DNA from: an uncultured Sphingomonadaceae bacterium
GTDB taxonomy: Bacteria > Pseudomonadota > Alphaproteobacteria > Sphingomonadales > Sphingomonadaceae
Direction: 5' to 3'
NCBI GenBank assembly: GCA_947494305.1
Contig: CANLUL010000001.1
Coordinates: 1 to 64,000 of the forward strand
DNA length: 64,000 nt
The position numbers and the translations under genes were made by a program. The notes beneath the pieces are model-generated. The model worked only from the letters and a program-made list of their open reading frames with translations. It did not search any database and was not told the origin of the DNA. Each line of letters opens with the position of its first letter. Position 1 is the first letter of the stretch. Below, piece by piece: positions 27,284 to 36,515 of this stretch.

Positions 27284-28479
27284 GACTGAGCCTTATTGTA
27301 GGCTTCGAAGCCTTTGGCAAGGTCAGCCATCAGGTCATCGGGATCTTCGAGCCCTATATTGAGGCGAACCAGTGGACCGGTAAGGGTCCAGTTCGTGGCC
27401 GTTCGATATTTTGCCGGATCGACAGGAAGCGCCAGGCTTTCGAATCCACCCCAACTATAGCCGATGCCAAACATGCTCAACGCATCGATAAAGGCCGCAC
27501 GAGTTTCTTCGTCACCCTTGCTCAACTCAAATGAGAAAAGACCGGATGAGCCCAGGAAATCGCGTTTCCACGTCTCATGTCCGGGACATTCGGGAAGCGC
27601 TGGATGCAAAACGGCACCCACTTCAGGGCGATCTTTGAGCCAATGCGCGATTGTAAGGGCAGATGCTTCGTGCTGCTTCAATCGCACTTCCAGCGTCCGT
27701 AAACCACGTGCAGTCAGATAAGCGTCATCGGGTGACACTACCTGCCCAAGCTGCTGCGCAGTCCTGCGCAACTTCGTCCAATATTTCTTATGCGTCGTCG
27801 CAGCACCCATCATTACATCACTATGCCCGACAATATATTTGGTTGCCGCGATGATCGAAATATCGACACCTTTTTCCAGTGCCGGAAAAAATCGCGATGT
27901 CGCCCAGGTATTATCTAGCAAGGTAACGATATTTGCCTTTTTCGCAGCGGCACAGATGGCCGGAATGTCTTGCACTTCAAAGGTAAGACTGCCCGGGCTT
28001 TCCATCAATATTGCTTTAGTTTTGTCGGTGAAAAGTTCCGCAATATCGCCGCCGATCATCGGATCATAATAGTGCGCCGTCACACCCATTCTTTTTAGAA
28101 ACGCATCGGCGAAGCTGCGGCTGGGATCATAGCTGCTATCGGTTAGCAAAACTTCATCACCCGGATTAAGAACCGAAAGAAGTGCACTGGAAATTGCGGC
28201 AACACCCGATGGATAAAGCATTGTACCGGCCGCACCGGGCTCCATTTCGCTTAGGGCATCTGCCAGTGACCATTGTGTAGGAGAGCCCCTACGTCCATAA
28301 AAGAACCGGCCATCTTCGTTGGTCTTTAGTCCGGTTTTCAGGTCTTCTACCGAATCATAGAGATGTGTGCTGGCCCGCCAGACGGGCGGGTTGACCACCG
28401 CCTCCGTCCATTGCTTTCGACGACCGCCGGAAACAGCCTGCGTCGCTGGTGCTTTTTTTGGATTGTCGCTATCGGCCAT
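27277..28479 (-). CDS. metC: Cystathionine beta-lyase (Cys/Met metabolism PLP enzyme)
   Basis: I place the start at 28479 (400 residues), since a longer frame to 28542 runs into the rhodanese gene. The Cys/Met-metabolism fold is shown by RFFYGRRGSPTQWSLADALSEME, YPSGVAAISSALLSVL, LLDNTWAT and the PLP lysine in ATKYIVGHSDVMMG. The enzyme splits cystathionine to homocysteine, pyruvate and ammonia. It lies between a mercaptopyruvate sulfurtransferase and MscS, so the operon appears to handle sulfur amino acids. A related cystathionine gamma-synthase function cannot be excluded from sequence alone. Confidence 0.87.
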   Translation of the reverse strand: MADSDNPKKAPATQAVSGGRRKQWTEAVVNPPVWRASTHLYDSVEDLKTGLKTNEDGRFFYGRRGSPTQWSLADALSEMEPGAAGTMLYPSGVAAISSALLSVLNPGDEVLLTDSSYDPSRSFADAFLKRMGVTAHYYDPMIGGDIAELFTDKTKAILMESPGSLTFEVQDIPAICAAAKKANIVTLLDNTWATSRFFPALEKGVDISIIAATKYIVGHSDVMMGAATTHKKYWTKLRRTAQQLGQVVSPDDAYLTARGLRTLEVRLKQHEASALTIAHWLKDRPEVGAVLHPALPECPGHETWKRDFLGSSGLFSFELSKGDEETRAAFIDALSMFGIGYSWGGFESLALPVDPAKYRTATNWTLTGPLVRLNIGLEDPDDLMADLAKGFEAYNKAQSC

Positions 28480-28502
28480 GAATGTTCCAACAGCGCCAGA
28501 CG

Positions 28503-29339
28503 TTAAGCAGTGGCTTTGGGCGTATCCGCGTCGGCGCCCCATTCGGCCCAGCTGCCATCATAGAGCGCCAGCTTGTCACCACCGGCTAACGCGGCGGCAA
28601 AAGAAACAACGGCGGCTGTCATACCAGACCCGCAGGTAGTGACGACTGGTTTACCAAGATCAACACCAGCACCGTCAAAAACAGCTTTGACATCATCGGC
28701 GCTTTTCCATGTGCCATCATCATTAAAAAACTGACTATGCGGGATATTCACGGAACCTGGAATATGGCCAGATGCCAGATTGCCACGCGGATCTGGCGTT
28801 TCACCGCTAAAGCGATCTGCAGGACGGGCATCAACGACTTGTTCGTCCTTGCTGTGCAAATTGGCTAGCATATCTGCTTTCGTGCGGACATCTTTATCGT
28901 CTTTCCAAACTGTGAAGTGACGGTGACGCAATGCCTCTTTCCCGGTTTCCAGCGCGCGGCCTTCTGCTTTCCATTTGGCAATGCCGCCATCCAGGATCGC
29001 AACTTCATGGGCGCCAAAAATCGTCAGCATCCACCATGCGCGAGCGGCGCTTTTTAGAGGGCTGTCATCATAAATGACGATCCGGCTACCATCACCTAAG
29101 CCTAGTGATTGCATCCGACTGGCAAATTTCTCTGCCGGTGGCAGCATGTTTTCAATATCACTATTGCTGTCGGTTAGATCGGCCAGATCCATGAATACGG
29201 CACCGGGGATATGACCCGCTTCATATTCAGCCTGAGGATTGCGTCCTGCGTCGGGCAAAAACTTTGTCGCGTCGACAATACGCAGATCCGACGCGCCCAA
29301 TTCATTTGCAAGCCAGTCGGTGGTTACCAACAATTCCAT
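28503..29339 (-). CDS. sseA: 3-mercaptopyruvate/thiosulfate sulfurtransferase (double rhodanese)
   Basis: The 278-residue protein has two rhodanese domains. The C-terminal domain carries the active loop CGSGMTA, the CG[ST]GxTA type that marks mercaptopyruvate sulfurtransferases rather than thiosulfate rhodaneses. The N-terminal domain has ATKFLPDAGRNPQAEYEAGHIPGA and lacks a catalytic Cys, as usual. It is the first gene of the operon with metC (24-base gap) and mscS. Confidence 0.9.
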   Translation of the reverse strand: MELLVTTDWLANELGASDLRIVDATKFLPDAGRNPQAEYEAGHIPGAVFMDLADLTDSNSDIENMLPPAEKFASRMQSLGLGDGSRIVIYDDSPLKSAARAWWMLTIFGAHEVAILDGGIAKWKAEGRALETGKEALRHRHFTVWKDDKDVRTKADMLANLHSKDEQVVDARPADRFSGETPDPRGNLASGHIPGSVNIPHSQFFNDDGTWKSADDVKAVFDGAGVDLGKPVVTTCGSGMTAAVVSFAAALAGGDKLALYDGSWAEWGADADTPKATA

Positions 29340-29470
29340 TTCACGCTCCTAAGCCGATTCCAAATTTAACAGATCGCCGTATGTAGCGACTCGAATTTCA
29401 AGCGTCGAGGCTATAGTGCATCGCGGTCTGAATCCACCGCTATTGTGGTATTTGTGCAAATGATCGGAAT

Positions 29471-31000
29471 TTAGAGAGTTTGGAGAAATGCGGCTGCGCT
29501 GTGTCGAAGCTCTTGTTGATCCTCGCCTTCCATCTTATGCCAAGTTCGATAGGGCATGGCGAGGCGATTTAATTTGCCTAGTTTGTCCTCATTGCGGGCA
29601 AGAAAATCCCAGTAAAGCGCGTTGAACGGGCACGCATCGTCTCCCGTTCGTTGCTTCACTTCAAATCGGCAATGGGTGCAATAATCGGACATTTTATTGA
29701 TGTAATTGCCCGACGATGCATAGGGTTTGGACGCGATAATTCCACCGTCGCCAAATTGGCTCATACCCAGCGTGTTCGGCAGCTCTACCCATTCATAGGC
29801 ATCTGCGTAAACTTCCAAATACCAGAGATGCACCTGATGCGGATCAATGCCAGCGATCAGTGCGAAATTGCCCGTGATCATTAGCCGCTGGATGTGATGT
29901 GCATAGGCCAGGTCCAGCGTCTGGTTGATCGCTTGCGACAGGCAATGCATGTCGGTTTCGCCCGAATAGTAGAATTCTGGCAGATCGCGTTTCGCTTCGA
30001 GGAAATTGCGCTGAGCGTAGTCCGGCCCCTCGCGCCAATAGATTCCGCGTACATATTCGCGCCAACCGATTATCTGCCGGATGAAACCTTCAGCGGCATT
30101 AAGCGGGACTTTACCATCATAATATCGCTCTTCCACTTCGCGGCAAAGTTCAAGCGGATCGAGTAAACCGGAATTGACGTAGGGAGATAGGATAGCGTGC
30201 CAAAGAAACGGCTCGTCGGTCAGCATTGCATCCTGATAGTCACCAAATTGGGGCAAGGCCTCATCCAAAAACCGTCTTTTCTGCCGCATTGCTTCCTCAT
30301 GCGTTACGGCAAAGTGAAACTGGTTCAGTGATCCGGGATGTTCGGAAAAGCGATCCGCGACCAATTCAAGAACGTGCCGTGTTTCATCATCTGATCGGAA
30401 TCGGATTGGCCGCGGCATCATCAGATCGCGCCCCGCTGGCTTGCGATTGTCGCTATCATAGTTCCACTTGCCGCCTTCGGGTTTCCCTTCCTCATCAAGC
30501 AATAAGCCTGTCTTGCGGCGCATTTCGCGATAGAAAAACTCCATGCGCAGTTGTTTCTTGCCTTCGGCCCAATCGTAAAAATCCTGATGCGTGGCGACAA
30601 AACGGTCATCCGGGCAGATGGTGACCGGAATGCCAAACCGATCTTGCCAGTTTTCAATCATCGCCATGACCCGCCATTCACCCGCCTCGGTTATGCGGAT
30701 AGATTCAATTTTGTGCCGTTCTAGCGCCGCGGCGATTTCCCCAGTGAAGCTACCGCTGTTATCTGGGTCATCCAGCTTGATATATTCGACCTGCCAGCCC
30801 TGACTAGTAAGGTCAGCGGCGTGATGTCGCATTGCAGCGAATATATAGGCAATTTTTGCTTTGTGATGCTTCACATAGCTAGCCTCTTCTGTCACCTCCA
30901 TCATGAGTATCACAGAATTCGATCGATCCTGACCGTGCAGGGATGAAATATTGCTGGATAATTGATCACCCAAGATCGGGATCAGGTTTTTTTTCGCCAT
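29471..31000 (-). CDS. phrB: FeS-type photolyase/cryptochrome (PhrB family)
   Basis: The start at 31000 opens with AKKNLIPILGDQLS; an in-frame GTG at 31015 is the alternative. The roughly 509-residue protein matches the FeS-BCP photolyases. It has the N-terminal alpha/beta cofactor domain, the FAD-binding helices with LPNTLGMSQFGDGG, and the cluster cysteines in SDYCTHCRF and DDACPFNALYWDF, with a further Cys upstream (MHCLSQAINQT). The founding member, Agrobacterium PhrB, repairs (6-4) photoproducts with a [4Fe-4S] cluster. It is a single gene here. Confidence 0.9.
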   Translation of the reverse strand: MAKKNLIPILGDQLSSNISSLHGQDRSNSVILMMEVTEEASYVKHHKAKIAYIFAAMRHHAADLTSQGWQVEYIKLDDPDNSGSFTGEIAAALERHKIESIRITEAGEWRVMAMIENWQDRFGIPVTICPDDRFVATHQDFYDWAEGKKQLRMEFFYREMRRKTGLLLDEEGKPEGGKWNYDSDNRKPAGRDLMMPRPIRFRSDDETRHVLELVADRFSEHPGSLNQFHFAVTHEEAMRQKRRFLDEALPQFGDYQDAMLTDEPFLWHAILSPYVNSGLLDPLELCREVEERYYDGKVPLNAAEGFIRQIIGWREYVRGIYWREGPDYAQRNFLEAKRDLPEFYYSGETDMHCLSQAINQTLDLAYAHHIQRLMITGNFALIAGIDPHQVHLWYLEVYADAYEWVELPNTLGMSQFGDGGIIASKPYASSGNYINKMSDYCTHCRFEVKQRTGDDACPFNALYWDFLARNEDKLGKLNRLAMPYRTWHKMEGEDQQELRHSAAAFLQTL

Positions 31001-31054
31001 GTCAATATAATGCACCAGCTTGTGATTTGGCGCAGCTTGTCCTTTGGTACAGCC

Positions 31055-32413
31055 CTAGGACTGGAAAGGACGGTGGGCTACATTGCCAAAGTTACGCGGC
31101 CCCAGATCCAACCGAAACGGAGCCATTTTTTCGCGCGGCGGGACATGTTCTGTGCCGACCAAGTAATTTACGGCCTGCATCTGGGCGTTGCCATCGTTGT
31201 CCGTATAGTCAAATCGAAGCAGGATCAGCGGCACGAACAATTTTTGTGACTGAAACTCTATGGGTTGAAACGTCGCCAAGGGCAGACGAATGTCTCCTGA
31301 TACTTGTTCTTTTTGTCCCGCCGCCAAATCGCCAATTTCGTGCAGCAACTGTCCTTGAGAAGATGCAGCGGTTTCAACCAAATTTTTGTCTGCCTGAATC
31401 ATCGTGCCAGTGACACGCAGGTCTCTTATTTGTTGATTTGAACGATTTTTGACGATGACCCGGTATCCGACAACAGCGTTCATCAGGGTTGAAGATGCCC
31501 TTTCGGCTTGAAACTCGACACTTAGCTGATCTGATAGCGGCGCTTGAACAGGCGTCGCAGCCGGTGTTGGTTGAGGAACGGGCTCGGGCTTTCTGATCTT
31601 GGTCGTCACGAAGCCATCGGACGGCGTTTCAACATCTGGTTTTATATCGGAAATCGGTTTGGTCGGCTCCGGAGCCGGAGTTGGTGTGGGTTCATCCGCT
31701 GGTGTTTTGGTATTTTCCTCTGGTTCTGTTTCCGAAAGCAGGGGTGAAGTAGCCACGTCGATATTGGAACTTTTTGCCTTGCCTTTCCTGCGCCAAAAAA
31801 GAAAACCAAGACCGGCGAGTAAAATTATTGCAATGGGGACAACCCAATATAGCGTTGTTTGCTCTGATGATGGTGCAGCGCCAGCGTCTGGCTGATCGAT
31901 TGGCGCGCGATTGACTTGCTCTAACGGTTGGGTTGACGGGGGCATATCCTTGACCCCTTGTTCGCTCTGCTCAGTAGTATCAATTTTTGGATCAACTTCA
32001 GGTACGACCGTTTCTGGTCTCCGGTCTGGCTGAGCAGTAACCTGCCTCGGCGAAGGGACTGGGCGCGGCGTTCGCACTGTTGGGGTTTGGGTGCTTTGCG
32101 GTGCCGTTTCCGGAGCGGTGGAAGGAGCCGTCACAGGCACTATCGGAGTTTCAGATTCCTCGACCGCAGGTTGAACCGGTGCCGGTGTGGCGGCTGATGG
32201 TTGCGCTGTATCGTCAACCGGACCGGTAGGCGCTGGTTCGGGCGCGGGGGTATTATTGCCCGGCGGCAGGGAAAAGCTTTCGACAGATGATGGTGGCTGC
32301 GGAACGGGCTCTGCGGGTTCCACTTGTGCGAAAATAGGCACCGAAAAACCGAGTGCGAACACGCACAATAGCGCCGCTCCCATTTTCCTAACGTGCATCC
32401 AGTAAGTGATCAT
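31055..32413 (-). CDS. Pro-rich membrane-anchored protein of unknown function
   Basis: Starts at 32413 or 32398 (two in-frame ATGs) both leave a signal-type helix ending SVPIFAQ. Behind it comes about 170 residues rich in Pro, Thr, Glu and Ala with no fixed fold. A second membrane helix (TLYWVVPIAIILLAGLGFLFW) is followed by basic residues, a second Pro-rich stretch, and a C-terminal domain of about 130 residues that reads as a beta sandwich (LMNAVVGYRVIVKNRSNQQIRDLRVTG). The layout suggests an extracytoplasmic disordered region tethered to a cytoplasmic or periplasmic sensor-like domain. I recognise no family. Confidence 0.65.
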   Translation of the reverse strand: MITYWMHVRKMGAALLCVFALGFSVPIFAQVEPAEPVPQPPSSVESFSLPPGNNTPAPEPAPTGPVDDTAQPSAATPAPVQPAVEESETPIVPVTAPSTAPETAPQSTQTPTVRTPRPVPSPRQVTAQPDRRPETVVPEVDPKIDTTEQSEQGVKDMPPSTQPLEQVNRAPIDQPDAGAAPSSEQTTLYWVVPIAIILLAGLGFLFWRRKGKAKSSNIDVATSPLLSETEPEENTKTPADEPTPTPAPEPTKPISDIKPDVETPSDGFVTTKIRKPEPVPQPTPAATPVQAPLSDQLSVEFQAERASSTLMNAVVGYRVIVKNRSNQQIRDLRVTGTMIQADKNLVETAASSQGQLLHEIGDLAAGQKEQVSGDIRLPLATFQPIEFQSQKLFVPLILLRFDYTDNDGNAQMQAVNYLVGTEHVPPREKMAPFRLDLGPRNFGNVAHRPFQS

Positions 32414-32521
32414 AGTGCCCACAACAAAATCTAACTCAATTCTCTGCTCCAAAAGTCACTGAACTGCCCATGAATAATGCAAGATGGTGACATGAACTGC
32501 GCCTTACATTAGACGACCCGC

Positions 32522-32992
32522 ATGACGAACGAAAAAACATCAAATCTCAATCCGCAACATTTAGGCCAGCAAAGTGATCTGCCCGGTTCACCAGAAGAGG
32601 CTGTCCTCGACTATGTGCCAAATCCGCGGGTAGGCGAGCTTTACCTAACCCGTTTTGCTGCACCGGAATTTACGTCACTTTGCCCGGTTACGGGTCAGCC
32701 AGATTTTGCCCATCTTGTTATTGACTATGCGCCAGCCGAGACGATTGTGGAGTCTAAATCACTAAAGCTATTCTTGGGAAGCTTTCGCAATCATGCTGCA
32801 TTTCATGAAGATTGTACTGTTGGTATTGGCAAACGATTATTTGACGAGATGAATCCGCAATGGCTGCGTATCGGCGGCTATTGGTATCCGCGGGGGGGAA
32901 TTCCGATTGACGTTTTTTGGCAATCGGGAGAACCGCCCAAAGGATTGTGGATTCCCGAGCAAGGCGTGGCTAGCTACAGAGGAAGAGGTTGA
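32522..32992 (+). CDS. queF: 7-cyano-7-deazaguanine (preQ0) reductase QueF
   Basis: The 156-residue protein is the short, unimodular QueF. It has the catalytic Cys in [15 protein letters not shown], the Glu in [16 protein letters not shown], and the FHEDC segment. It reduces preQ0 to preQ1 with NADPH in queuosine synthesis, which feeds the tRNA base used by GluQ-RS encoded at 13957. Its stop overlaps the next ATG (TGATG). The 70 bases upstream are too short and lack the pattern of a preQ1 riboswitch. Confidence 0.95.
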   Translation: MTNEKTSNLNPQHLGQQSDLPGSPEEAVLDYVPNPRVGELYLTRFAAPEFTSLCPVTGQPDFAHLVIDYAPAETIVESKSLKLFLGSFRNHAAFHEDCTVGIGKRLFDEMNPQWLRIGGYWYPRGGIPIDVFWQSGEPPKGLWIPEQGVASYRGRG

Positions 32993-34080
32993 TGACCCAT
33001 AAATTTTACGGCGGCCCCCTGTCACTCTATTCTGGAAAAGCGCGCGCCTATCTCGATTGGAAGGGCGTCGACTATGAAGAGATATTGAGTTCGACCGAAG
33101 TCTATCGAGACATCATCATTCCCCGGGTCGGCCGGCCGGTTATTCCGGTCATGGTCACCGACGATGACGAGACGTTGCAGGACACGACCTTAATCATTGA
33201 TCATTTCGAAGATATACTTGGTGGACCGTCTGTCTATCCCGAAACTCCGAAGCAACGTCTGGTTGCTTTGTTGATGGAAGTTTTTGGCGATGAATGGCTC
33301 GTTATCCCGGCTATGCACTATCGTTGGAACTACAATGAAGAATGGGTTTATGGCGAATTTGGAGCCGTTGCGGCGCCAGATGCCAGTAAGGAAGAACAGC
33401 TCGTCATTGGCCGGGAACGCGGACAGAATTTCAAAGGCTTTTGTCCGATACTCGGTATCAACGATGATACGATTCCTGCGATAGAAGCGAGCTATGAAGC
33501 TCTGCTTGCAGACTTAAACACACATTTTTCCGCGCATGACTATCTGCTGGGTTCGCGTCCTTCGATTGGTGATTACGGGTTGATTGGCCCTCTATTTGCG
33601 CACCTTTATCGCGATCCGGCATCGGGTGAAATCATGAAGCGGTTGGCACCGAAAGTTGCTGAATGGGTAGAACGCATGGTGGATGTACAAAATCCATTGT
33701 CGGGGGAGTTTCTTCCAGATGATGAAATTCCTGCAACGCTGCTACCCGTGCTTGATCGAATGATGAACGAACAAATGCCTTTCCTCCAGACAACTGCCAA
33801 GATGACGCAAGCATGGGCTGATGCCGATACTGGAGAAGATATTCCCCGCGCCGTTGGTATGGCGCCTTTTGAAATAGAAGGGACCTCCGGGCAAAGAATT
33901 GCACCGCCATTCAGTCTTTGGATGTTCCAAAGGCCGTTGGATTATTACCAGAATCTGGACGGGTCAGCAAAGGATTCGGTTGATCAACTGATGGTCACCA
34001 TAAACGGCGCCCAGGCATTTAGCGATTTTGTACAGGGCCCGAGGCTTGCATTTGAAAACTTTAAACTAGAACTGGTTTAG
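32992..34080 (+). CDS. Glutathione S-transferase family protein, long form
   Basis: The 362-residue protein starts at ATG 32992, overlapping the queF stop. The N-terminal thioredoxin-like half opens KFYGGPLSLYSGKARAYLDWKGVDYEEI and has the cis-Pro in RPVIPVM. The helical half contains SIGDYGLIGPLFAHLYRDP. An extra C-terminal domain of about 120 residues, beyond the usual 200-230, makes it longer than typical GSTs. Its substrate is unknown. It converges with the DUF3089 gene, overlapping by four bases. Confidence 0.82.
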   Translation: MTHKFYGGPLSLYSGKARAYLDWKGVDYEEILSSTEVYRDIIIPRVGRPVIPVMVTDDDETLQDTTLIIDHFEDILGGPSVYPETPKQRLVALLMEVFGDEWLVIPAMHYRWNYNEEWVYGEFGAVAAPDASKEEQLVIGRERGQNFKGFCPILGINDDTIPAIEASYEALLADLNTHFSAHDYLLGSRPSIGDYGLIGPLFAHLYRDPASGEIMKRLAPKVAEWVERMVDVQNPLSGEFLPDDEIPATLLPVLDRMMNEQMPFLQTTAKMTQAWADADTGEDIPRAVGMAPFEIEGTSGQRIAPPFSLWMFQRPLDYYQNLDGSAKDSVDQLMVTINGAQAFSDFVQGPRLAFENFKLELV

Positions 34081-35207
34081 TTTTTCTTTGTATCCGCTTT
34101 CCATGCGGCTAATTGCTGCGGAACCAGCGCAATAAGGTCATCATAAGCAATAGTCACATCGATCAAATGTAGTCCCCAATCAGCCAATATCGTACCGCCG
34201 ACAACCACATCGCCCGGTACATCATCGGCGCGTGGATCATCTGGCTCGGCGTTGACTGCAACGGACAAATAGCTGGCACCGTCTTTTTTGACGCATTGCG
34301 CTGACAACAATCCGGGCAGTCCGACATATCGGGTCGCAATCGTTCCGTCTTTAACCCAGGGACCGGTATCGCGTGCCATCTGCCATGACATACCTGCGGC
34401 AAAGGCAGGGCGTAAGAGCGCGCTTCCTCCAGCCAGTGCCGCCGGATTGGTGCAGGCAGCTTCCAATCCTACTTTGGTCGGCTTACCGAAACGGCTTTCC
34501 GCTGGTGGAGGAGCTGTTTCGCGAAAACTGACATAGGATATCACGCAGCCGGTTTGATCAGCGGCTCGGCATAGAGGCGTAGATTTAAAATCTCCACCCA
34601 CATCCTTGCCTTTGGCAACCATGACATTGCTTCCGATCAACATGGCGGAGAGCATCCGCTTGGCAATGGGTTTGCCGTCAATTTCTTCTGCAACCAGTCG
34701 TTTGAGCAATCCGGTGCCTTGACTGTGGCCGACGAGTACAAATGGACGGCCATTATTGTCATTGGCCAGATAATAGTTCCAGGCATCGCGAACGTCGGTG
34801 TAGTTTAATTCTCGATCTGCAGCGATTGGCTGACCCGCCATTACCGCGCGCAAGGCGGTTAGCGTCACTTGACGGTATAGCGGAGCAAAAGTTCGGCATT
34901 GCGCTCCAAAGCGGGCAAATTGTGCTTCTATGACCCGGAATTCTTCGTCATTTGCGACCATGTCGCTGTTGCCGGTTTCGTCATAAGACACGGTTGGGTA
35001 GACATAAAAGCAATCGGCCTCGGGCTGTTTTGCTGGCTCGAATTTGGAAACCGTAAGTGTTCCATCGGGCGCTATGTCGGTGAGATCTCTTGATATTGTG
35101 CAAGCATCGCGGCGATCCGGACGGCAAAGCCAATTTTGCTCCAAACCATAATCATTTGCCACGGGCGTTGTCGCAGCAGCGGCAGCTAGAATCAGTCCGG
35201 TCAGCAT
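34077..35207 (-). CDS. DUF3089 alpha/beta hydrolase
   Basis: The 376-residue protein has a signal-type N-terminus followed by WLCRPDRRDACTISRDLT, the DUF3089 opening, and a nucleophile elbow VLVGHSQGTGLLKRL (GHSQG). It also has the DADCFYVYPTVSYDETGNSDM-like region seen in this family and several cysteines likely in disulfides. It is predicted to act outside the cytoplasm as an esterase or lipase. No adjacent gene hints at a substrate. Confidence 0.85.
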   Translation of the reverse strand: MLTGLILAAAAATTPVANDYGLEQNWLCRPDRRDACTISRDLTDIAPDGTLTVSKFEPAKQPEADCFYVYPTVSYDETGNSDMVANDEEFRVIEAQFARFGAQCRTFAPLYRQVTLTALRAVMAGQPIAADRELNYTDVRDAWNYYLANDNNGRPFVLVGHSQGTGLLKRLVAEEIDGKPIAKRMLSAMLIGSNVMVAKGKDVGGDFKSTPLCRAADQTGCVISYVSFRETAPPPAESRFGKPTKVGLEAACTNPAALAGGSALLRPAFAAGMSWQMARDTGPWVKDGTIATRYVGLPGLLSAQCVKKDGASYLSVAVNAEPDDPRADDVPGDVVVGGTILADWGLHLIDVTIAYDDLIALVPQQLAAWKADTKKN

Positions 35208-35265
35208 TGTGTCTTCTCCCTACCGGTAATCATGTCATGGATCCTGATTGGACACAATCATGTGT

Positions 35266-35979
35266 CTAGCCTGTAAAGTCAGGAAACCATAGTTTCTGAC
35301 ATCTTTCGATATACGGCCCAAAGTTGCTGTAAGACTTTGCTACGTCCAGCAAAGGGCCGGGCAGTTCCTCGACCAGTGCATTGGCAATCATCGGATAGGC
35401 TGTAGCATCTAGGCTGGTAGGATGGTCACCAAACATAAATGGTTTGTCGCCCAACTGCGCAGCCAAGGCCGCCAAATCCTGCGCACCAAAAGCATAAATC
35501 TGACTGGCAGGATGCCGGCCAATACCGTGACCATGCAGCGCTTTCTTCACCTGCCCCTGGGCAATCATGGGAACAATGTTGCGGATGATCGGCGGCATGC
35601 TACCAAACCAGAACTGTCTAATGATTTGCCAATTATGGTCATCAATCCAGCGGCTGCAGAGCATCACCCAGTAAAGCCGCTCTTCGGCCATTCGGGCCAT
35701 AGCGTGAGATGTTGCTTTTTGCTTATCATCCAATCCTGGATCGAAATCAGCAGCATATCTCTGTTCCAGATGCTGCCGCATTAAGGCTGTGTCTGCAATG
35801 GTATCGCTATTGTCCACAATGTAAGGCAGTTTGCCATTTGGTGCTTTGCGGGGATCGTCAATAATTTCTGCCTGATATTCTTGGCCGGACATTTTGAGCA
35901 ATATCTCGCCTTTCATGCAAAAGGGGCTGGGATTTGGAACGCCAAAACCAGATTGAAATTGCACCAATTTTATGGACAT
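35266..35979 (-). CDS. Glutathione S-transferase family protein
   Basis: The start at 35979 follows AGGAGA with seven bases' spacing, giving 237 residues; a longer frame to 36042 lacks this. The protein has a thioredoxin-like N-terminal half (SPFCMKGEILLKM, KLPYIVDNSDTIADT) and a helical C-terminal half with DHPTSLDATAYPMIAN. The pattern resembles the metaxin/FAXC-type branch of GSTs. A Cys in SPFCMK may be the catalytic residue. Function unknown. Confidence 0.8.
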   Translation of the reverse strand: MSIKLVQFQSGFGVPNPSPFCMKGEILLKMSGQEYQAEIIDDPRKAPNGKLPYIVDNSDTIADTALMRQHLEQRYAADFDPGLDDKQKATSHAMARMAEERLYWVMLCSRWIDDHNWQIIRQFWFGSMPPIIRNIVPMIAQGQVKKALHGHGIGRHPASQIYAFGAQDLAALAAQLGDKPFMFGDHPTSLDATAYPMIANALVEELPGPLLDVAKSYSNFGPYIERCQKLWFPDFTG

Positions 35980-36106
35980 ACATGCTCTCCTAGCCTGACA
36001 GCATAACAGGTTTGAACGATAATTACTGGCGGAATTTCGCACCGCAATGTCGGGCTCATGCGACTTTTGTCATTGCGTGTTCATAAACTGACAGTAATGT
36101 AAATAT

Positions 36107-36505
36107 ATGGATCGCATTTTTCAGCACAGCATCGCTATCAAGGCCGATGACATCGACTTTATGGGGCATGTCAACAATGCTAATTATCTGACCTGGGTTC
36201 AGGATGCAGTGGTTTCTCATTGGCAGAATTTTGCGCCTAGTGAGGCGCTTGCAACCCATCTTTGGGTCGCGCTAAAACATGAGATAACTTATCGGAAGCC
36301 AGCGTTTCTCGAGGATGAAGTGATTGCCGATGTGCTGCTTGAAAAAGTACAGGGTGCGCGCGCTTTTTACACTACGGTGATTCGCCGTGGTGAAGAAGTC
36401 CTTGCCGAAGTACAGTCCAGTTGGTGCTGCGTTGACGCCGATACCTTGCGGCCTATGCGCATTGCAAAAGATATTGCGAACCAGTTTTTTGGAAACGGCG
36501 ACTAG
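36107..36505 (+). CDS. Acyl-CoA thioesterase, 4-hydroxybenzoyl-CoA thioesterase type
   Basis: The 132-residue hotdog protein has the active-site segment DDIDFMGHVNNANYLTWVQDA, in which the Asp and the GHVNNANY helix mark the YbgC/4HBT group. The remaining strands include HEITYRKPAFLEDEV. It probably cleaves acyl-CoA thioesters. It stands alone and converges with the HerA-like gene 10 bases away. Confidence 0.9.
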   Translation: MDRIFQHSIAIKADDIDFMGHVNNANYLTWVQDAVVSHWQNFAPSEALATHLWVALKHEITYRKPAFLEDEVIADVLLEKVQGARAFYTTVIRRGEEVLAEVQSSWCCVDADTLRPMRIAKDIANQFFGNGD

Positions 36506-36515
36506 AACCGAGTTT

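Noticed and set aside
32453-32521. preQ1 riboswitch before queF
   Set aside because: The 70-base leader shows no H-type pseudoknot pattern that I can support.
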